DNA of 64,000 nucleotides from Cricetomys ansorgei (taxonomy: Eukaryota; Chordata; Mammalia; Rodentia; Nesomyidae): positions 26,868,501 to 26,932,500 of the forward strand of contig JAMJFZ010001131.1 in assembly GCA_026225945.1 (NCBI GenBank), written 5' to 3'. Position numbers and translations under genes: made by a program. This document shows positions 35,979 to 48,842 of the stretch, in pieces (the first letter of the stretch is position 1; each line of letters starts with the position of its first letter). Under the pieces are notes generated by a model that was given only the letters and a program-made list of their open reading frames with translations, did not search any database and had not been told where the DNA came from.

Positions 35979-37379
35979 TTTAAGCACACCTTTTGCTTTT
36001 TAAAATAGTACATTGCTGCCTACATGCTGTCTCTAAGTACATTTTAAAGCAGTGAAAATATTATCCCCTGCAAAAAAGAAAGGAAGGAAGGAAGAAAGAA
36101 AGAAGCAGAAAAGATCAACGTTGCCCTCATTAAGATTCTTCTCGCCTTGCTTCACCCATTCTTACTCTCACACTCCATAGCCTTCGGGTCTTTGTTCAGA
36201 CTCTCTAAGCTTAAAACTACCAGTTTATACCAAACCAAAGGGTGGTTCAAAATCTGGTTCACTGAAAAAGGAAATGAGAACAGGTCACAGTACCCAAATG
36301 CTCACTGAAGCACTCTCGGGTGCTTCGTTGATTTAAGAGCCCGAAGAATTCTCTGTCTGTTCCATTTCTGTAGCTGAAGCCCCTGGTGATGCTGACAGAT
36401 GATCAGTTTGCACAGGCCTGCATCCAGTTCAGCGTCATTCTCTTCAGTGAACATTTTCCATGTGCTTGGCAGTGCCACTCATTCTCTTCTCTGTGTCATT
36501 CTCTTCTCAGTCTTCTTGCTGTGAGCAAAACCTCCAAAGAATTCTGAAGCACACATATTTACACTTCTGTGGCAGATTACAATTTAGCTCTAGATAAGTT
36601 ATCCTGGAAGGCAGCATGTTATTTATGGCCCAGTAACTTATGGGATCACCTGTTTGTTCCACACTTCTGAAAGAAATGGCATTGCAATGGTCTCTTGGGC
36701 CTGAAATTACTCACCCCTATTCATCAACAATATCCTGTAGGGTGCAGGGACTTTTAGGTTCATACTGAGATGCATTACATTTTTTCATGTTTATCAGCAT
36801 TTGTAAGCATATAACCTGTAATTGTTAATGTAGCATGAACAGTTGTAAGCCGATTGAATTGTATTTTATAACATAAGGATGGGCCACAAGATGTGGGAAC
36901 TCAGACTAATATACAATCTAAGTAGATTACCTCATGCAAACTGTATTGTTCTGAGATTTCTTTCACTGGGTACTATTATAGGATGGAAGGACGGATTCTT
37001 GTGTCTGAGGTCTTTCTGATTACATCAAAGTATTTTGAAGCTATTATCTCTCCTTATTCTTGGAACTGCTAGAAATGTATCTAAGAACTAGAGAGCACAT
37101 CAGCTGTTGAGTCCATATGATCCAAAGCTATATTGTCTGAGGGCAACAAAGGTCCAAACCCCATCCTGTTCGTAATATTCACTTTATACTTTTGTGTCTT
37201 TGAAGAAATCAGTAGCAAAGAAAGAGAAATAATTTCATGCTAGTTTGTGCAAGGCTAATCTGGAGGTTCCAGGGAACTCAAGCTGAGACCCTAAAGATCT
37301 GTATGCAGAGACACTGACAACAGTTTCTCCAAGAAGCACTGCAAACCCGTGTTGAGCCAGCATTATTTTCTAGATAGAA
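35979..37379. other. No recognised feature
   Basis: A short GGAA/GAAA run lies at 36076-36105. No gene or named repeat otherwise. Confidence 0.4.
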
Positions 37380-39895
37380 CATGTGAAAGTGACTTTCTGC
37401 CTGTGACCCCCAGTGGCCATACCGGACCTGGACTCAGGTAAGCGATTTTCAATCTCCTCCTTCCTCTCCCCCAGTAGAAGCTTGCCTGTCTCACCCTGGA
37501 ACTGTAGCAGTCTGATAACAGGTGCCTCTCCACTCACCTCAACTCCATTCACTGGAGACTTCAACTCTTGGTACGGATCCAGGGTCCCCCTGGCCCTTTT
37601 ATCCCTGTCTTTCCAGATTATCCTTTGTCTTACTGACACCTACTTTCAGGAGCTCTTCCTTTCATCACACCTCCAACTCCATGGAGACCCCACCTCTTGG
37701 TGGGCAGAATCTTCTTTGCTCTTTCCTGCAGTCCCCTTCAACCTTTTCTCCTAGCCTATCTCTCTGCTTCTCGGGCACCTACCAACCCTCAGAAGCACTC
37801 TCTACCAGGCAACCACAGACAACACATTTCCCTAAAAATCCAGAGTGGGGAAAAAAAAATCAAGGAACAGAACACCCACCCAACAAAGACAGAACCTGCC
37901 ATCGATACCCGAGAATTACCTCAACCATCCTAACTCCAGATTCCTAGACAGGAGCCCAAAAATGCAAACATTAGCGTCCAAGACAATATGCTTCCACCAG
38001 AACACAGTAACCTTAACACACTAGGGCCTGAGAAGCGTAATATAACTGAAGCACAAGGAGGCAAGACTCCAAACAGCAATTATGAACATGTTCAAGGACT
38101 TTAAAGAGGATATGAATAAATCTTTTAATAAAGTATATAAAAACACAACGGGATGAAATAGTAAAAACAATTAATGACATGAAAGTAGAATTTAATAAAG
38201 AAATAACATATTCATCAAAGGAAAACTCCACAAAGAGGATATTACAATTCTAAACATTTATGCACCATACACAAGGGCACTCAAGTTCATGAAAGAAACA
38301 CTACAGCTAAAATCACATATTGACCCTCAGACACTAATAGTGGAAGAGTTCAATACCATACTATTGCCACTAGCCAGATCACCCAGTCAAAAACTAAACA
38401 GAGAAATGTCATAAATCAAATGGGTATAGTGGAATATTTAAACTTATTCTCAAATATTATAAGGCAACATGTACTTCTGTGCAGTTATAGGAATTGTAAA
38501 CAATTGTTGATTCTGGCAGCTTAGAGATACTGCCAGGTCACCTTCCTTAGCTGTTGGAACCAGTTTTCTGGGTGTGGATTGTGGAATGCAGAAAGCATGC
38601 TGGTTCGGAGCATCAATGATTGTCTACTCAATGGCCCATGGACTTTGCCCACTGAGATCTTTGTGTTGAAAGCATCCAATTGTATTTAATGCTAAATGGA
38701 GGAAATTTAGAAGCCCCTTCCCAACCTAAGCACTGGTCAAGTAATACCTTGCCTGTGGTCTTGGCTAGCTATAAAACGGAATCATGTTAGCCAGATGAAG
38801 TTGGGGGTTGGTGCACTGTGGAAGTTCTATTCATTAAGCAATAAGACCTTGGTATCCATGGATGGTGCTTTTCTTCAATAAAATACCAATAAGTCACGTG
38901 CTCTGGGTCAGTCCATGAGAGGCAAGACCCTGTGCCTAGGCCATCCAGGCTTGCATCTCAGAGATTTGTCTTTGTTCTTTATTGAAACCCACCCAATATA
39001 TTAATATTTCCATGTACAAATGGGCTTAGTAGATATTTACAGAACATTTTACCCAAACCCGAATTCTTCTCAGCAGCTCATGGAATTTTCTCCAAAATTG
39101 ACCACATACTTGGACACAAAGCAAGTCTTAATAGATGCAAGAAAACTGAAAGTACACCCTGCATCTTATCTGACAATCACAGAGTAAAGCTGGATATCAT
39201 CAACAACAGAAACAAAGCTTACAAAGCTTCATGGAAACTGAACAACTCACTACCGAATGAAAAATGGGTCAAGTCGAAAATTAAGAAAAAATTCAATTTT
39301 AAAAAAGTATTTGAATGAGAACGAGCATACGACATATCCAAATTTATGGGACACAATGAAAGTAGTTCTAAGAGGCAAGTTCATAGCATTAAATGCCTAC
39401 ATAAAAAATTGGAGCAATCTTGTATTAGTAACTAAATAGCACACCTGAAAGCTCTAGCATAAAAAGAATAACACCCAAAAGAGTAGATTTCAAGAAATTA
39501 TCAAAGGGATGAAGTCAATAAAATAGAGATAACAAGAACAAAGACAATACAAAGAACCAATGAAACAAGAGTTGTTTCTTTGAGAAAATCAATAAGATTG
39601 ATAAACTCTTAGTCAAATTAACTAAAGAATAAAACTAAAGAAAAGAAGATCCAAATTTATAAAATTAAAGACAAGAAGGGGATCAGCACAACAGACACCA
39701 AGAAAATCCACAGAATCATAAAGGAATACTTTAAAAATCTATACTCTACCAAACTGGAAAATCTGAAAGAAATGGATATATTTCTTCAATATAAAGTCAA
39801 ATCAAGGATCTGGGAGGAGCTAGGGAAACAGTGATCAGAGTACAGTGTATGAAAAAAGTGTATTTTCAATAAAAATAAGAATTGAAAAAAAAAAG
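37380..39895 (+). mobile_element. Rearranged L1: 5'/ORF1-like, ORF2 and 3' tail
   Basis: 37380-37930 resembles an L1 5' region/start of ORF1. 38040-38430 has ORF1/ORF2-like text ('aacatgttcaaggactttaaagaggatatgaataaa', 'atattacaattctaaacatttatgcacc'). 39030-39780 is ORF2 from the end of the endonuclease domain into the reverse transcriptase ('caaccagtttcc'-type text degraded; 'tctactctaccaaactggaaaatctgaaagaaatggat'). The last 90 bases jump to the 3' UTR ('agtgtatgaaaaaagtgtattttcaataaaaata') and a poly(A), so much of ORF2 is deleted. No functional protein remains. Confidence 0.8.
38468..38990 (+). mobile_element. LTR-like insertion inside the L1
   Basis: Non-L1 block with a TATA-like 'ctataaaacggaatc' (38770) and a poly(A) signal 'cttcaataaaatacc' (38874) in the order expected of an ERV LTR. 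On either side L1 text repeats itself: 'caaatgggtatagtggaatattta' (38418) and 'caaatgggcttagtagatattta' (39018). Its exact ends are unsure. Confidence 0.5.
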
Positions 39896-42504
39896 ATGAC
39901 AAATGGGTAGTTGTCACAACTGTGTGATGAGCAGAAAAACGTCCCCTGGACTAAGTTAAAGCATGTAGAGTGTGTTTAATGTCAGGGTACCCAAACATGG
40001 GGAAGGAGGCTGCACAGCAGAGCAAACAACAGACCATGCTCTCAAAGACACTATTTGCCAGGGTAAGAGCAAAAATTATGTTTTAAATTTTAGCTACTGT
40101 GCCTAAGATATCTTTAAGAGAAAACAGATAACCTCCTGGAATGTTAAGTGGGGCTGCTCAGGTGAGAGTCTTGAATCTCATAAGCTCTTGGATTATTGGG
40201 TAGGGAGTGGCTAGATCCCAAGTTGACCCTACTGCACCGGATGTGTTCCAAATGCACCGGATGCGACTGGTTGCTTGTAGGTGGGAGATAACCCAGACAG
40301 GAAGTACATCAGGATAGATATTTGCCACTGATTGGACTTGATGAAAGTACTAGCCTTATGGGTTCTGCCTTTTTGGGTACCTGTGCCATGTGACTCAGTG
40401 ACATTCTGTGGGAACTCTGGAGGTGAGAGGTTCACTCCATGGGTACCACAGAATGGTCCTGGCCAGAGTCCATATTCCTGGCCAATATTTAATTAATTTA
40501 ATTAAAGCTTGCTTGCTTTGAATTTGGCTCAGTTGTAGTGGTCTTATTCCTGACCTGATTTGGCATTATACAGCAGGAGGCACAGCCCAGCATTGAAACA
40601 CACAACCTGAAGCACCCCTTCATACTATAAGGACCTCTGCTCAAGTAAGGTTAGATCCTTGAATTCACAGCAGAAAGGCATTTCAGGATGAAGGAGTAAG
40701 AAGCAGAGCAGGGCAGGCCGGTATACAAGGAGACTTTTGTGTAGCTTTAAGGACAGGGTTTAATAGAAAGATAGGCTTTCAGGAAAAGAATAAAATACAC
40801 CCACACATGGGTATACAGCTCCTGTATACTAGCCAGGTCTGTAGAGACAATTTCCATGACTCTCAAATTACACCTCAAAGGATTACTAAGAAACTTGTTT
40901 TTCTTTTTTCTGACAAATGTGATTGTGGGCTGGCTCCAGCAGTGCCTTTGGGGAAGATTACAACCAGATAAGATAATATCACAGGCCACAAAGGCTGAAC
41001 AAGGCAGTTCAGGTGCCTTTAACTATGCATAGGACATCTTTTGAGATTCTTAGAAAATTGTAGGTTTAAGGATGAAAGATCATGGTTCCTTGCTATTCTT
41101 ATCAGAAACACCTGTATATAGAAGGGACATTGTCTCTACACAGGCAACCTTCCCCAAAAACATCATTAGTCCTGCTGAGACCCTTGACTCTCAGCTGCCA
41201 AAGGCTTCAACCAGACTCTGGGGTAAGGGGATCCTCTTCTTTCCTGTGTCCCCTTTATGTTTCTTGTCTCTCTATCCTGCAATGGTACTAGAGAACAGAA
41301 AACAAGCAATCACTAATTGTTTCAAATATAAAAGTTTTACTATATAAGTCCTTTAAGTTAAGCCCTGGCCAGCTAGTTTGAAGGTGATCAACTTCATTCA
41401 TTCATCTGAGGCATGCTTTTTCAACACTCCCTGTGCTCCACAAAGAATGAAACCGTCTAACATGTCCTTCTCTAGGCTTCTTCTAGAACCTCTAAAAGCC
41501 AGACTTTCTTAAAAGGTGGGAGGGAGAAAATCTAATTGATAAAAAGGAAGGATCTTAATCCAGCGTTGACTAGAAGACTTGATAAGGTAAAAAGTGCTTT
41601 CTTAACTGAGATTGGACTATGTTGATACAGTGTTAGCAAATGGGTAGAAATCCAGCTTGACACATGAAGGCCCTGCTTGGGTCTGGAAGGTCTGTGGGAG
41701 AGGAATGTAGGGAAGACACATGCTTCAGATGATCAAAGTCACCCTAGCTCCCTAGAATCTCGACTCTTCACTCATGTAATAACCTTATTGTCTGTGTCCT
41801 TTGCTGTTGTGGACACACATTTGGCAGGCTTTTATATAGATAGAAATGGTTCCAGACTTTCCTGGAATACATTGTATTTGTGGGAGGCTGGCAGTCCTAA
41901 AATGACTAAAATCTGGTTACATTGTGACAAAGACTTATACAAAATTTTCTTTATCCCCAAACAGATGAAATGTGCTTGTATCTTATGTCTGGGAGTGCTG
42001 CTCCCACACATTTCTCTGTGTGCTGTGTGACCTATATTACTTCTGGTTACTGTCATCTGTTCTTCTCTAAGTTTAATTATTGCCTAGCTCTATTTTTGGA
42101 AATTTGTCCTCAGTCATTAAGCACAGTGAACGTAAGTGACGGTTTTGGCTGAAACAGGAGCAGCATCTTGGGGGAATCTACAAAGATAATGAAATCATCC
42201 TTCCACTCAACAGAAATCAAAGAGTAGTAAGATCTCCTAAGAAACCTCAAGCATCATTATGGAAAGGCTGGAAGGTCACGTTCCAGAGCATGGCCTGGGT
42301 TCCACAGTGTCTACTTCAGTCCTATCAGTGATCCAGTTTAAAGAGCAACCCACAATGGCTCCTTCCAAACAGATAAAATGTTCAAGTCTATGCTTTACTT
42401 ATAAACTCTGAGAAGTCTACTCCTTCAGGTCGCATAATCAGTCACTTCATCGGAGGAAGAAAGCTGACAACACTCCATGAAAGTGGGGAGTAGGGACACT
42501 CAGG
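39896..42504. other. No named feature; possible unclassified LTR material
   Basis: 39905-41300 reads like retroviral LTR/leader sequence (CCTGG-rich, 'gaatttggctcagttgtagtggtcttattcctgacc') but I cannot name it. An open frame of 117 codons at 41677-42030 has no recognised domain. The rest shows nothing. Confidence 0.3.
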
Positions 42505-42605
42505 GCTGAGAGTGCTGACTGCCGAGGCTCATGACTTGAGAGTTTAAGCTCTAGAATTCTGCAAGTTCTCCACTGATCTTTATGTGCATGATGTGGCACC
42601 TGTGT
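42505..42605 (+). mobile_element. SINE fragment (B2/B4-like)
   Basis: 'gggctgagagtgctgactgccgaggctcatgacttgagagtttaagctctagaattctgc' with a CA/AAAC tail. Confidence 0.55.
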
Positions 42606-42669
42606 ACACACACACACACACACACACACACACGATAAATAAACAAACAAACAAATAAATAAATAAATA
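42606..42669 (+). repeat. (CA)n and (AAAC/AAAT)n
   Basis: About 14 CA units followed by AAACAAAC and AAATAAAT units; tail of the preceding SINE. Confidence 0.95.
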
Positions 42670-42679
42670 TGAAAAAATT

Positions 42680-42776
42680 GTGAGAGGCATTGCTGAGGGT
42701 ATGACTCTGTTGTGGAGTACTTGCCTAGCATGCTTGAGTGTGAGGTCCTATGTTTAATTCTTAGGAAAAGAAGAAA
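42680..42776 (+). mobile_element. ID-like SINE
   Basis: 'ggcattgctgagggtatgactctgttgtggagtacttgcctagcatgcttgagtgtgaggtcctatgtttaattcttagg' matches the ID/BC1 head with several changes; A-rich tail. Confidence 0.7.
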
Positions 42777-44264
42777 AGAAAGCCTGAGGGAATCCCATCT
42801 AATGTGACTTAACCTTCACATCACCAAAGAAAGCCCAAGAACCAAAATGTGGCCACAAGACATCATTTATTGAAGGAAGTTGGATTAAATTGCCATAAAA
42901 CAATTACCTTTGACATTCCGATATGGCAAAAATCTTCCATCTGATTTATGACTAAATGTTTATCCTTAGTCAGCATCCCAAGTAGGACAAAATCATATTG
43001 TTAGTGTCGCCTCAGACAGTTGATTTATTTTAATCAGAAATCAGCCCTACCTGTATATTTTTGATAGGTATCTTTCTGTGATTACAAAATACAGGAACAA
43101 ATGGAGAGCATCTTTTTATATTACAGTTCTTTTCCCTTATTTTCAGATAAAATGCTACATGCCTACTTGCAAGCAAAGCTTTGAAACCCCTAATTTGCTT
43201 CTCTGAAGTCTCTTTTGCCAAAACTAACATTGGCAAGATCAAGTCTGCCTCACACACATGCCAGCCAGGCTTTTCTGTGACTGCTACTAACATCTGGTCC
43301 TTTCTCTAGTTGAGATCCACAATGATTTACCATGTTAATGATTATAAAGCTCCCTTCCTTACTACGCTGCCTGATAAGAAAAACAAATAAGACAGTTCCT
43401 AATTCTGTGGTTGGGATCTCTGGCTCACAGAACGCTCATCAGCAGCAGGAAGAATGGCTCATAAGTAATGGTCTGAACCTAGTGATTCTCGGGCCAAATG
43501 CTGGAGAATTGCTCTTTTCTAAAACCATCAAATTCATTGTTCTGTCTTTACTGCTCCCTCTAGATCCAAGACTGTCCTCTCTGGGGATATATTTGGCTTT
43601 CAGTATTGTGGGAAAAAATGAAAATGCCAGTAATTTGGGGAAAGACCACCCACTCCTGTCCCCTCACCCCCCATTGGCGCGAGACAGTTGAATTTTCATC
43701 GTCAACATCTCACTTGGGTCTGGGATACTTCACTATTCTGAATCATCATTTCCTGGTTCTGGATGTTTATTTCTTTGACCAACAGAACTTTTGCAAGCTG
43801 GAGCAAGAAAGACATGCCTAATAACAGGAGGGTCGGCTCCCTGAGCACCTCCAGAATCACCCACAGCCTTTTCACTAAGCAGCAGAGGGTAGTCTAACTT
43901 TAATTCTTCTAGGGTCAAAAAAAAAGTTATACTAAAAGTCAATGCATCTATTCATATATCTTTGGCAATTAACAATATAAAACATAAATGGAGGAAACAT
44001 GAGATCTTACTGGGCTGGAGATTGGGGGTTTATAGGAGTCAGTTTGACATCTATAGACCATGCTCTCTTTCTTATTCAGACTGCTCGTATACACTAGTGT
44101 GTTGTGAGGAAGGAGTTTTAGTTCTACAAGAGTGTTTTGGGAGCTGTGCTCACTTAACTATCCTGTGGCTATCTTCAATTCCTTCTTCCCCCTATGGTTA
44201 GATGGATACAATAGCCTCCTACACACTAAAGAACATAGAGCAGATGCTGTCCCCTGCATCCCCC
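42777..44264. other. No recognised feature
   Basis: A 119-codon plus-strand frame at 43332-43691 has no recognisable domain. No named repeat. Confidence 0.35.
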
Positions 44265-44425
44265 TTTTTTCTTCATTCCTTTCTTTGAAACAAAGTCTCA
44301 TATAGATCAGCTGCCCTCAAACCCTCTATGTAGTCACGTATGACCTTAAACTTCTGAGCCTCCTGCCTCCACTTCCTAGGTGCTGGGATAACAGATCCAT
44401 GCCATCATGACCAGCTCATTTGAGG
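44265..44425 (-). mobile_element. B1-derived SINE, reverse
   Basis: 'gaaacaaagtctcatatagatcagctgccctcaaaccctctatgtagtc' and 'gagcctcctgcctccacttcctaggtgctgggataacagatccatgccatcatgaccagc' are the reverse B1 arms. Confidence 0.85.
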
Positions 44426-46049
44426 CTTTTAAACAGGAGCTTCATGACCTTGAGCTAAGTGTGCCCCAATATGTCTACCATATTTCCTTCTTAAATTATG
44501 ACCTTCAAGTGAGCATGCTCAGGAATACACCCACACCTAGAGGGACCTCTACCCGAATGTGAAGAGTCCCTAAATAAAATCCCCATTCTCTTTTTGTTTA
44601 TAAAGAGCTCTGCTTTGGAAACAACTCCTGCTCTGTGCTTGCCTGCTGTGGACCATAAATCCTTCTTCTCTCTCTTGTGGCTGGTGATGCTTCCTTGGCT
44701 TCTCACTCACCAAGATGCAAAACCATTGTGTTCTATGGCAGCATTGTAAAAAGCAGTGTGTTGCTTTCTGGCCACCTATCCTATTCCACTTCCCAGGAAT
44801 CTCATTTGCCTGTGGCCACCTTCAGCCTCACCTTTCTCTCTGGACACATAACATCATATTAAAGGGCTTGAACTTTGGAGAAGATCAGACAAACATCTGA
44901 TGTTTACACTTTCTCTACCATAAACACTCTCTGAGACCGAGGTATCTGCAGCCATATGTTAATATCAAAAACAGAAAGACAGGAAAATTTACAGAAAAAA
45001 AAAAACCTCAAGAAATACTTCAGCAAGTTAAGCTTCCATAATTTCTGCTGATGGTTATGAGGTTTCTTTCTGCTTTTCTAGAATTTTTTTTTAATATAAC
45101 TGATGTCAAATGTGGCAAAAAATAAAAATAAATCAAAGTAACCCAAAATGCTGAGTTTGATCCCAATCTATTGCATTCTCTGGGGAACCCAAAATCCAGC
45201 TGAAACCACTGGGACTCAGCCCCGCACCTCTCATTGGTGCTTTGCTAATTAGACATTACAGCGGGCTGGTGTGGGAGTGATTCTACATGGGACCATATAA
45301 TTAAATTGAGGAAAACATCAACGGAACTGAAGAGCAAGATTTGATTTCCTGCCTGAGTTGCCTAAATAACATGATGGTTCCCCTATTGGTGAAACAAAAT
45401 GAAATAACTCAGAGAATTAAGTGACATAGAAATTCAACCCCACTGGTTTCCTCTTTGCAGCCTGATGTTAAGTCTCTTGAGACTTCCTCGTGTCCTACAA
45501 ATGAAGAGATTCCTCATAGGCTTTAACAGTGACACACAGAAGAAAGAAAAAACACGTCTGATTTGTACAGTAAAACTGCAATTATCTGAAGCATTCAGAG
45601 AACGGAGCATCATGCTATCTCTGGGTTAGATGGGGGGATGCTTTATTTATTAAATGGTTTCATTGTCATGAACTACTTTCCTACCTCAATACTTACTAAT
45701 TAGCTGTCTCTGGATTGTATTTAGTAGCACAAGGGAGTAATCTCTCACCTATCAGCAAAGCCCAAGATGTTCCTGGAAGAGGAGTGTGAGTAGAAGACCT
45801 GTGTCCCCAGCTCCAGCACTCAGAAGTCATCTAACATACTTAGCCACTAATGTGCAATGAGCCGCTTTCTGACTTGGTCCAGCAATATTTTCTGACACCT
45901 ACACCCACTTGCTTATGATTGCTTTGTAGTTTTTAAAGGCTATGGGAAAGTTGCCCACTTTACAAGACAGTTCTGCTTGCTTGAGCTCCAGGTCATTAGT
46001 GGTTCCTAGGTCCACAGCTCTGGTCTCTCTGTGTAGCGATTGTTCCCAG
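44426..46049. other. No recognised feature
   Basis: Nothing recognised beyond a short A-run near 44994-45005. Confidence 0.4.
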
Positions 46050-46065
46050 AACAATAAATAAATAA

Positions 46066-46100
<35 letters not shown>

Positions 46101-46102
46101 AT
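46050..46102 (+). repeat. (AAAT)n microsatellite
   Basis: About 12 AAAT units with one interruption. Confidence 0.95.
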
Positions 46103-48455
46103 GGACAGCTCCCCCAAATTAGAGGCAGAAGTACTAGGAAGGAAGTATCCATAGGCTTTAGTAAATGAGAATTAGTCATACACTGATCAGGAAATCAATC
46201 AGCACCATCTGTTAGCACATCTACTGCCTACTTGGCATGTCAGGCAGCTTGTAGTCCATGTTCAGAGCTAAACTGAGGTCAACATTATTTCTGTTGTATG
46301 TTCCTGTGGTTTCTGGTGCTTGTGCATATGTAGAATGTGTGTGTTTAGTGAATGCTCTGGTGTTGGGAGTGGAAGGCTACCTCTCAAGGATGGAACTGGT
46401 CAACTCTGACATCAGCAGGCATGGATACATGGTGCTATTTCGAGTGTCAGGAAGCATCAGAACACTGTTACATGAGAGTGGGGGTACACAGTACAGGGGG
46501 CTACTGAGGTGCTCCTGTCTCCTCAACCAACTCACTGCAGTCACCTCCATCCAGTTGGTCTACCATCTCCTGGTTTCCCCGTGACACTTTCTTCCTTGAG
46601 ACAGTCACACCATCACCATACAACATGCATGTTATCTTACCCCTTTCTTGTGGGAAGCCTGCTATCAACTAGGTACTCTGAGGAATGTGACTCATGGAAA
46701 GTAATTCACACTAAGATTTTATTGATTTCTAACACTGCAGATTAGAGTCTCCCAGGTGACTAATTCAAATAGAAGCTCCCATAGTATTTTGGTTTCTCAC
46801 TAACTCCTACCACATAAGCATCTGATGCTGGACTTCTAGAAGCCTCATCAGGGACGAAGTCTGAATGGGAAAAGAATTATCCTGCATCCCCCAACGTGTT
46901 GCCACGAAGGCTTGCCAGAGTCTGCCAGCCCTGCTGGGTCTATATAGGACCTCCCTCCCCCCAGTGTTCAAACAAAGCTGTCAGTGTCCTAGATTCTGGG
47001 TTCCATTTGTCTAGCTGTTTTTCAGGTCCATCCAGTTAATAAAGGCCCAGAATGAGGAGTAGCAAGATGTCAGATAACAAAGTGCCCTGGAAAAGACTCA
47101 GGAGCCAGCAAGCTGGTACTGAGCTGCTCACGTTGCATTTGTCTCACTCTCAGCCTGGCTTTTATCATGAGTGTTGCAGTCATTCAGATCAACAGAAGTG
47201 GGCCACTAGCAACAAGATCTACACCTCAGCTGAACTGGGTAGAGCAAGAGAGACAGAAATCTATTTGTTTTAACTTATTTTAGTAATGACGAGGCCTGTT
47301 TCCTGTCTCTGGTGATGTTGCCTAGAAAACCTACGATTCTGATTTGAATCCAAGTTACAAATGGAACATTTGGCAAACCCCGGGAAAACGCTCTTGGAGC
47401 CCTGTCATCATGCAGAGAACTTTTTCTTCGTGTTAACTCTGCATGTATCTTACACATATGTGTGGGTGCAGAAATATAAAAATGAAACTGTGTCCTTTTG
47501 TATGCTAGCTTGCGTGTCGTGAAGGGAGAAATATTTTCTTCTCTTCCCTAAGTCCTTGTTCTACAGTAGAGCAACACTTCCATTAAATATATGACATTGG
47601 AAAGAAACCCTTTGTCTTCCTACCCTGCCTTTGTTTGTTGTCCCAGAGAGGAAGAGCAATCAGAACTAGGAAGGGGACTGACTTGTCTTGGGGAGGGCTC
47701 AGTGTGTCAGCAATCAACACCCAAATGTGGTCTCTTTCTATCTCTCTGGTCTCCTTTCTCTACCTGTCAGCTTTCTGGGTAAAGGCCTGCCCTACAGTGA
47801 AAAGCCAGTGCTTATCCACTCTGTGTTCAGCCAAGACGAGGCCAGCCAACACAGCTCAGAGCACAAGGGTTCAAGGCGCTTAAGGTGCTTTCCAATGCTG
47901 CTCCAAGCCTGCAGCCTCCAGCCCAGCTTTGTTAGTAGTAAAGCTGTTATTTTGGTTTCATGTTCCTATGTGCAGTTGACAGCCTGCCAAGAATTGGAGA
48001 GAGGAGTGTGACTAACTCTGGCTGCAACAGATTACTATAACCAGATGGTGGAAGAGGGGCATCTCCATACCTGGAAGAGAGCTTAGTCAAACAATTCCTT
48101 CTAAGGAATTCCCTCTGAGCAAACAAAAAACCTAGAGGCAAACAATGTCTTGCCCAGAGTTACAGACATAGTGACAGGACTTATCTCTGGAGTCCTAATC
48201 CAGTGATGTCTCCGTGGCTGTTTGTTATTCAGTGCCAGCCTTGGTCACATTCTTGGCCTCTCTCTCTGTCTCCTACCTTCATCTTGAAGGACTTCAATAT
48301 CCAGAGAGACCCCAGTTCAACCAGGTCTCTAAGTTCAAAGTTTCCTCATCTCCCATAAACCTTTGCCACCACCCCACTGGAGCAAATTACTGCAAAAATC
48401 TCACACAGCATGGTGTCAGCAGCTGAAAGGTCTCTTCTGCGAAGACGTGCTCATT
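46103..48455. other. No recognised feature
   Basis: Frames at 46258-46584 (108 codons) and 47688-48011 (107 codons) have no domain or splice context I can support. No named repeat. Confidence 0.35.
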
Positions 48456-48775
48456 TGATCTGGGACTATGCTCAGTAGATAAGATGCTTGCTGGGTAAGT
48501 GTGAGAACATGAATTCAGATTCCCAGACCACATAAAGCTGGACAGACTAGCATCCCAACATTCCTACAAGATGGGAGGAAAAGACAGGAGATTCCCCAGA
48601 AGCTGTCTGCCAACTAGCCTGGGGTACATAGCCAATAGACCAGGCTATGTACCAGAGAGCAAGATATTCTGTCTCAAACAATGGGGATCACAAAAACTGA
48701 ACCTGGAGGTTGTCTTCTGACCTCCACACTTGAGCTGTGTCATGTGTGTACCCGCACTCACACATACACATATCT
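48456..48775 (+). mobile_element. B4-type SINE
   Basis: 'ggactatgctcagtagataagatgcttgctgggtaagtgtgagaacatgaattcagattcccag' (ID-like half), then 'agctgtctgccaactagcctggggtacatagcc' (B1-like half) and 'ggttgtcttctgacctccacac' (tail). Confidence 0.85.
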
Positions 48776-48842
48776 ATATTCACTCACACCCTCTCTCTTT
48801 CACAGACACAGACACACAGGCACAGACACACACACACACACA
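48776..48842 (+). repeat. CACA/CAGACA-rich simple repeat
   Basis: Tail of the B4 SINE, mixed CA and CAGA units. Confidence 0.9.

Noticed and set aside
37413..37947. Frames of 78-141 codons at the start of the L1
   Set aside because: Overlapping frames in the L1 5' region; none matches an intact ORF1.
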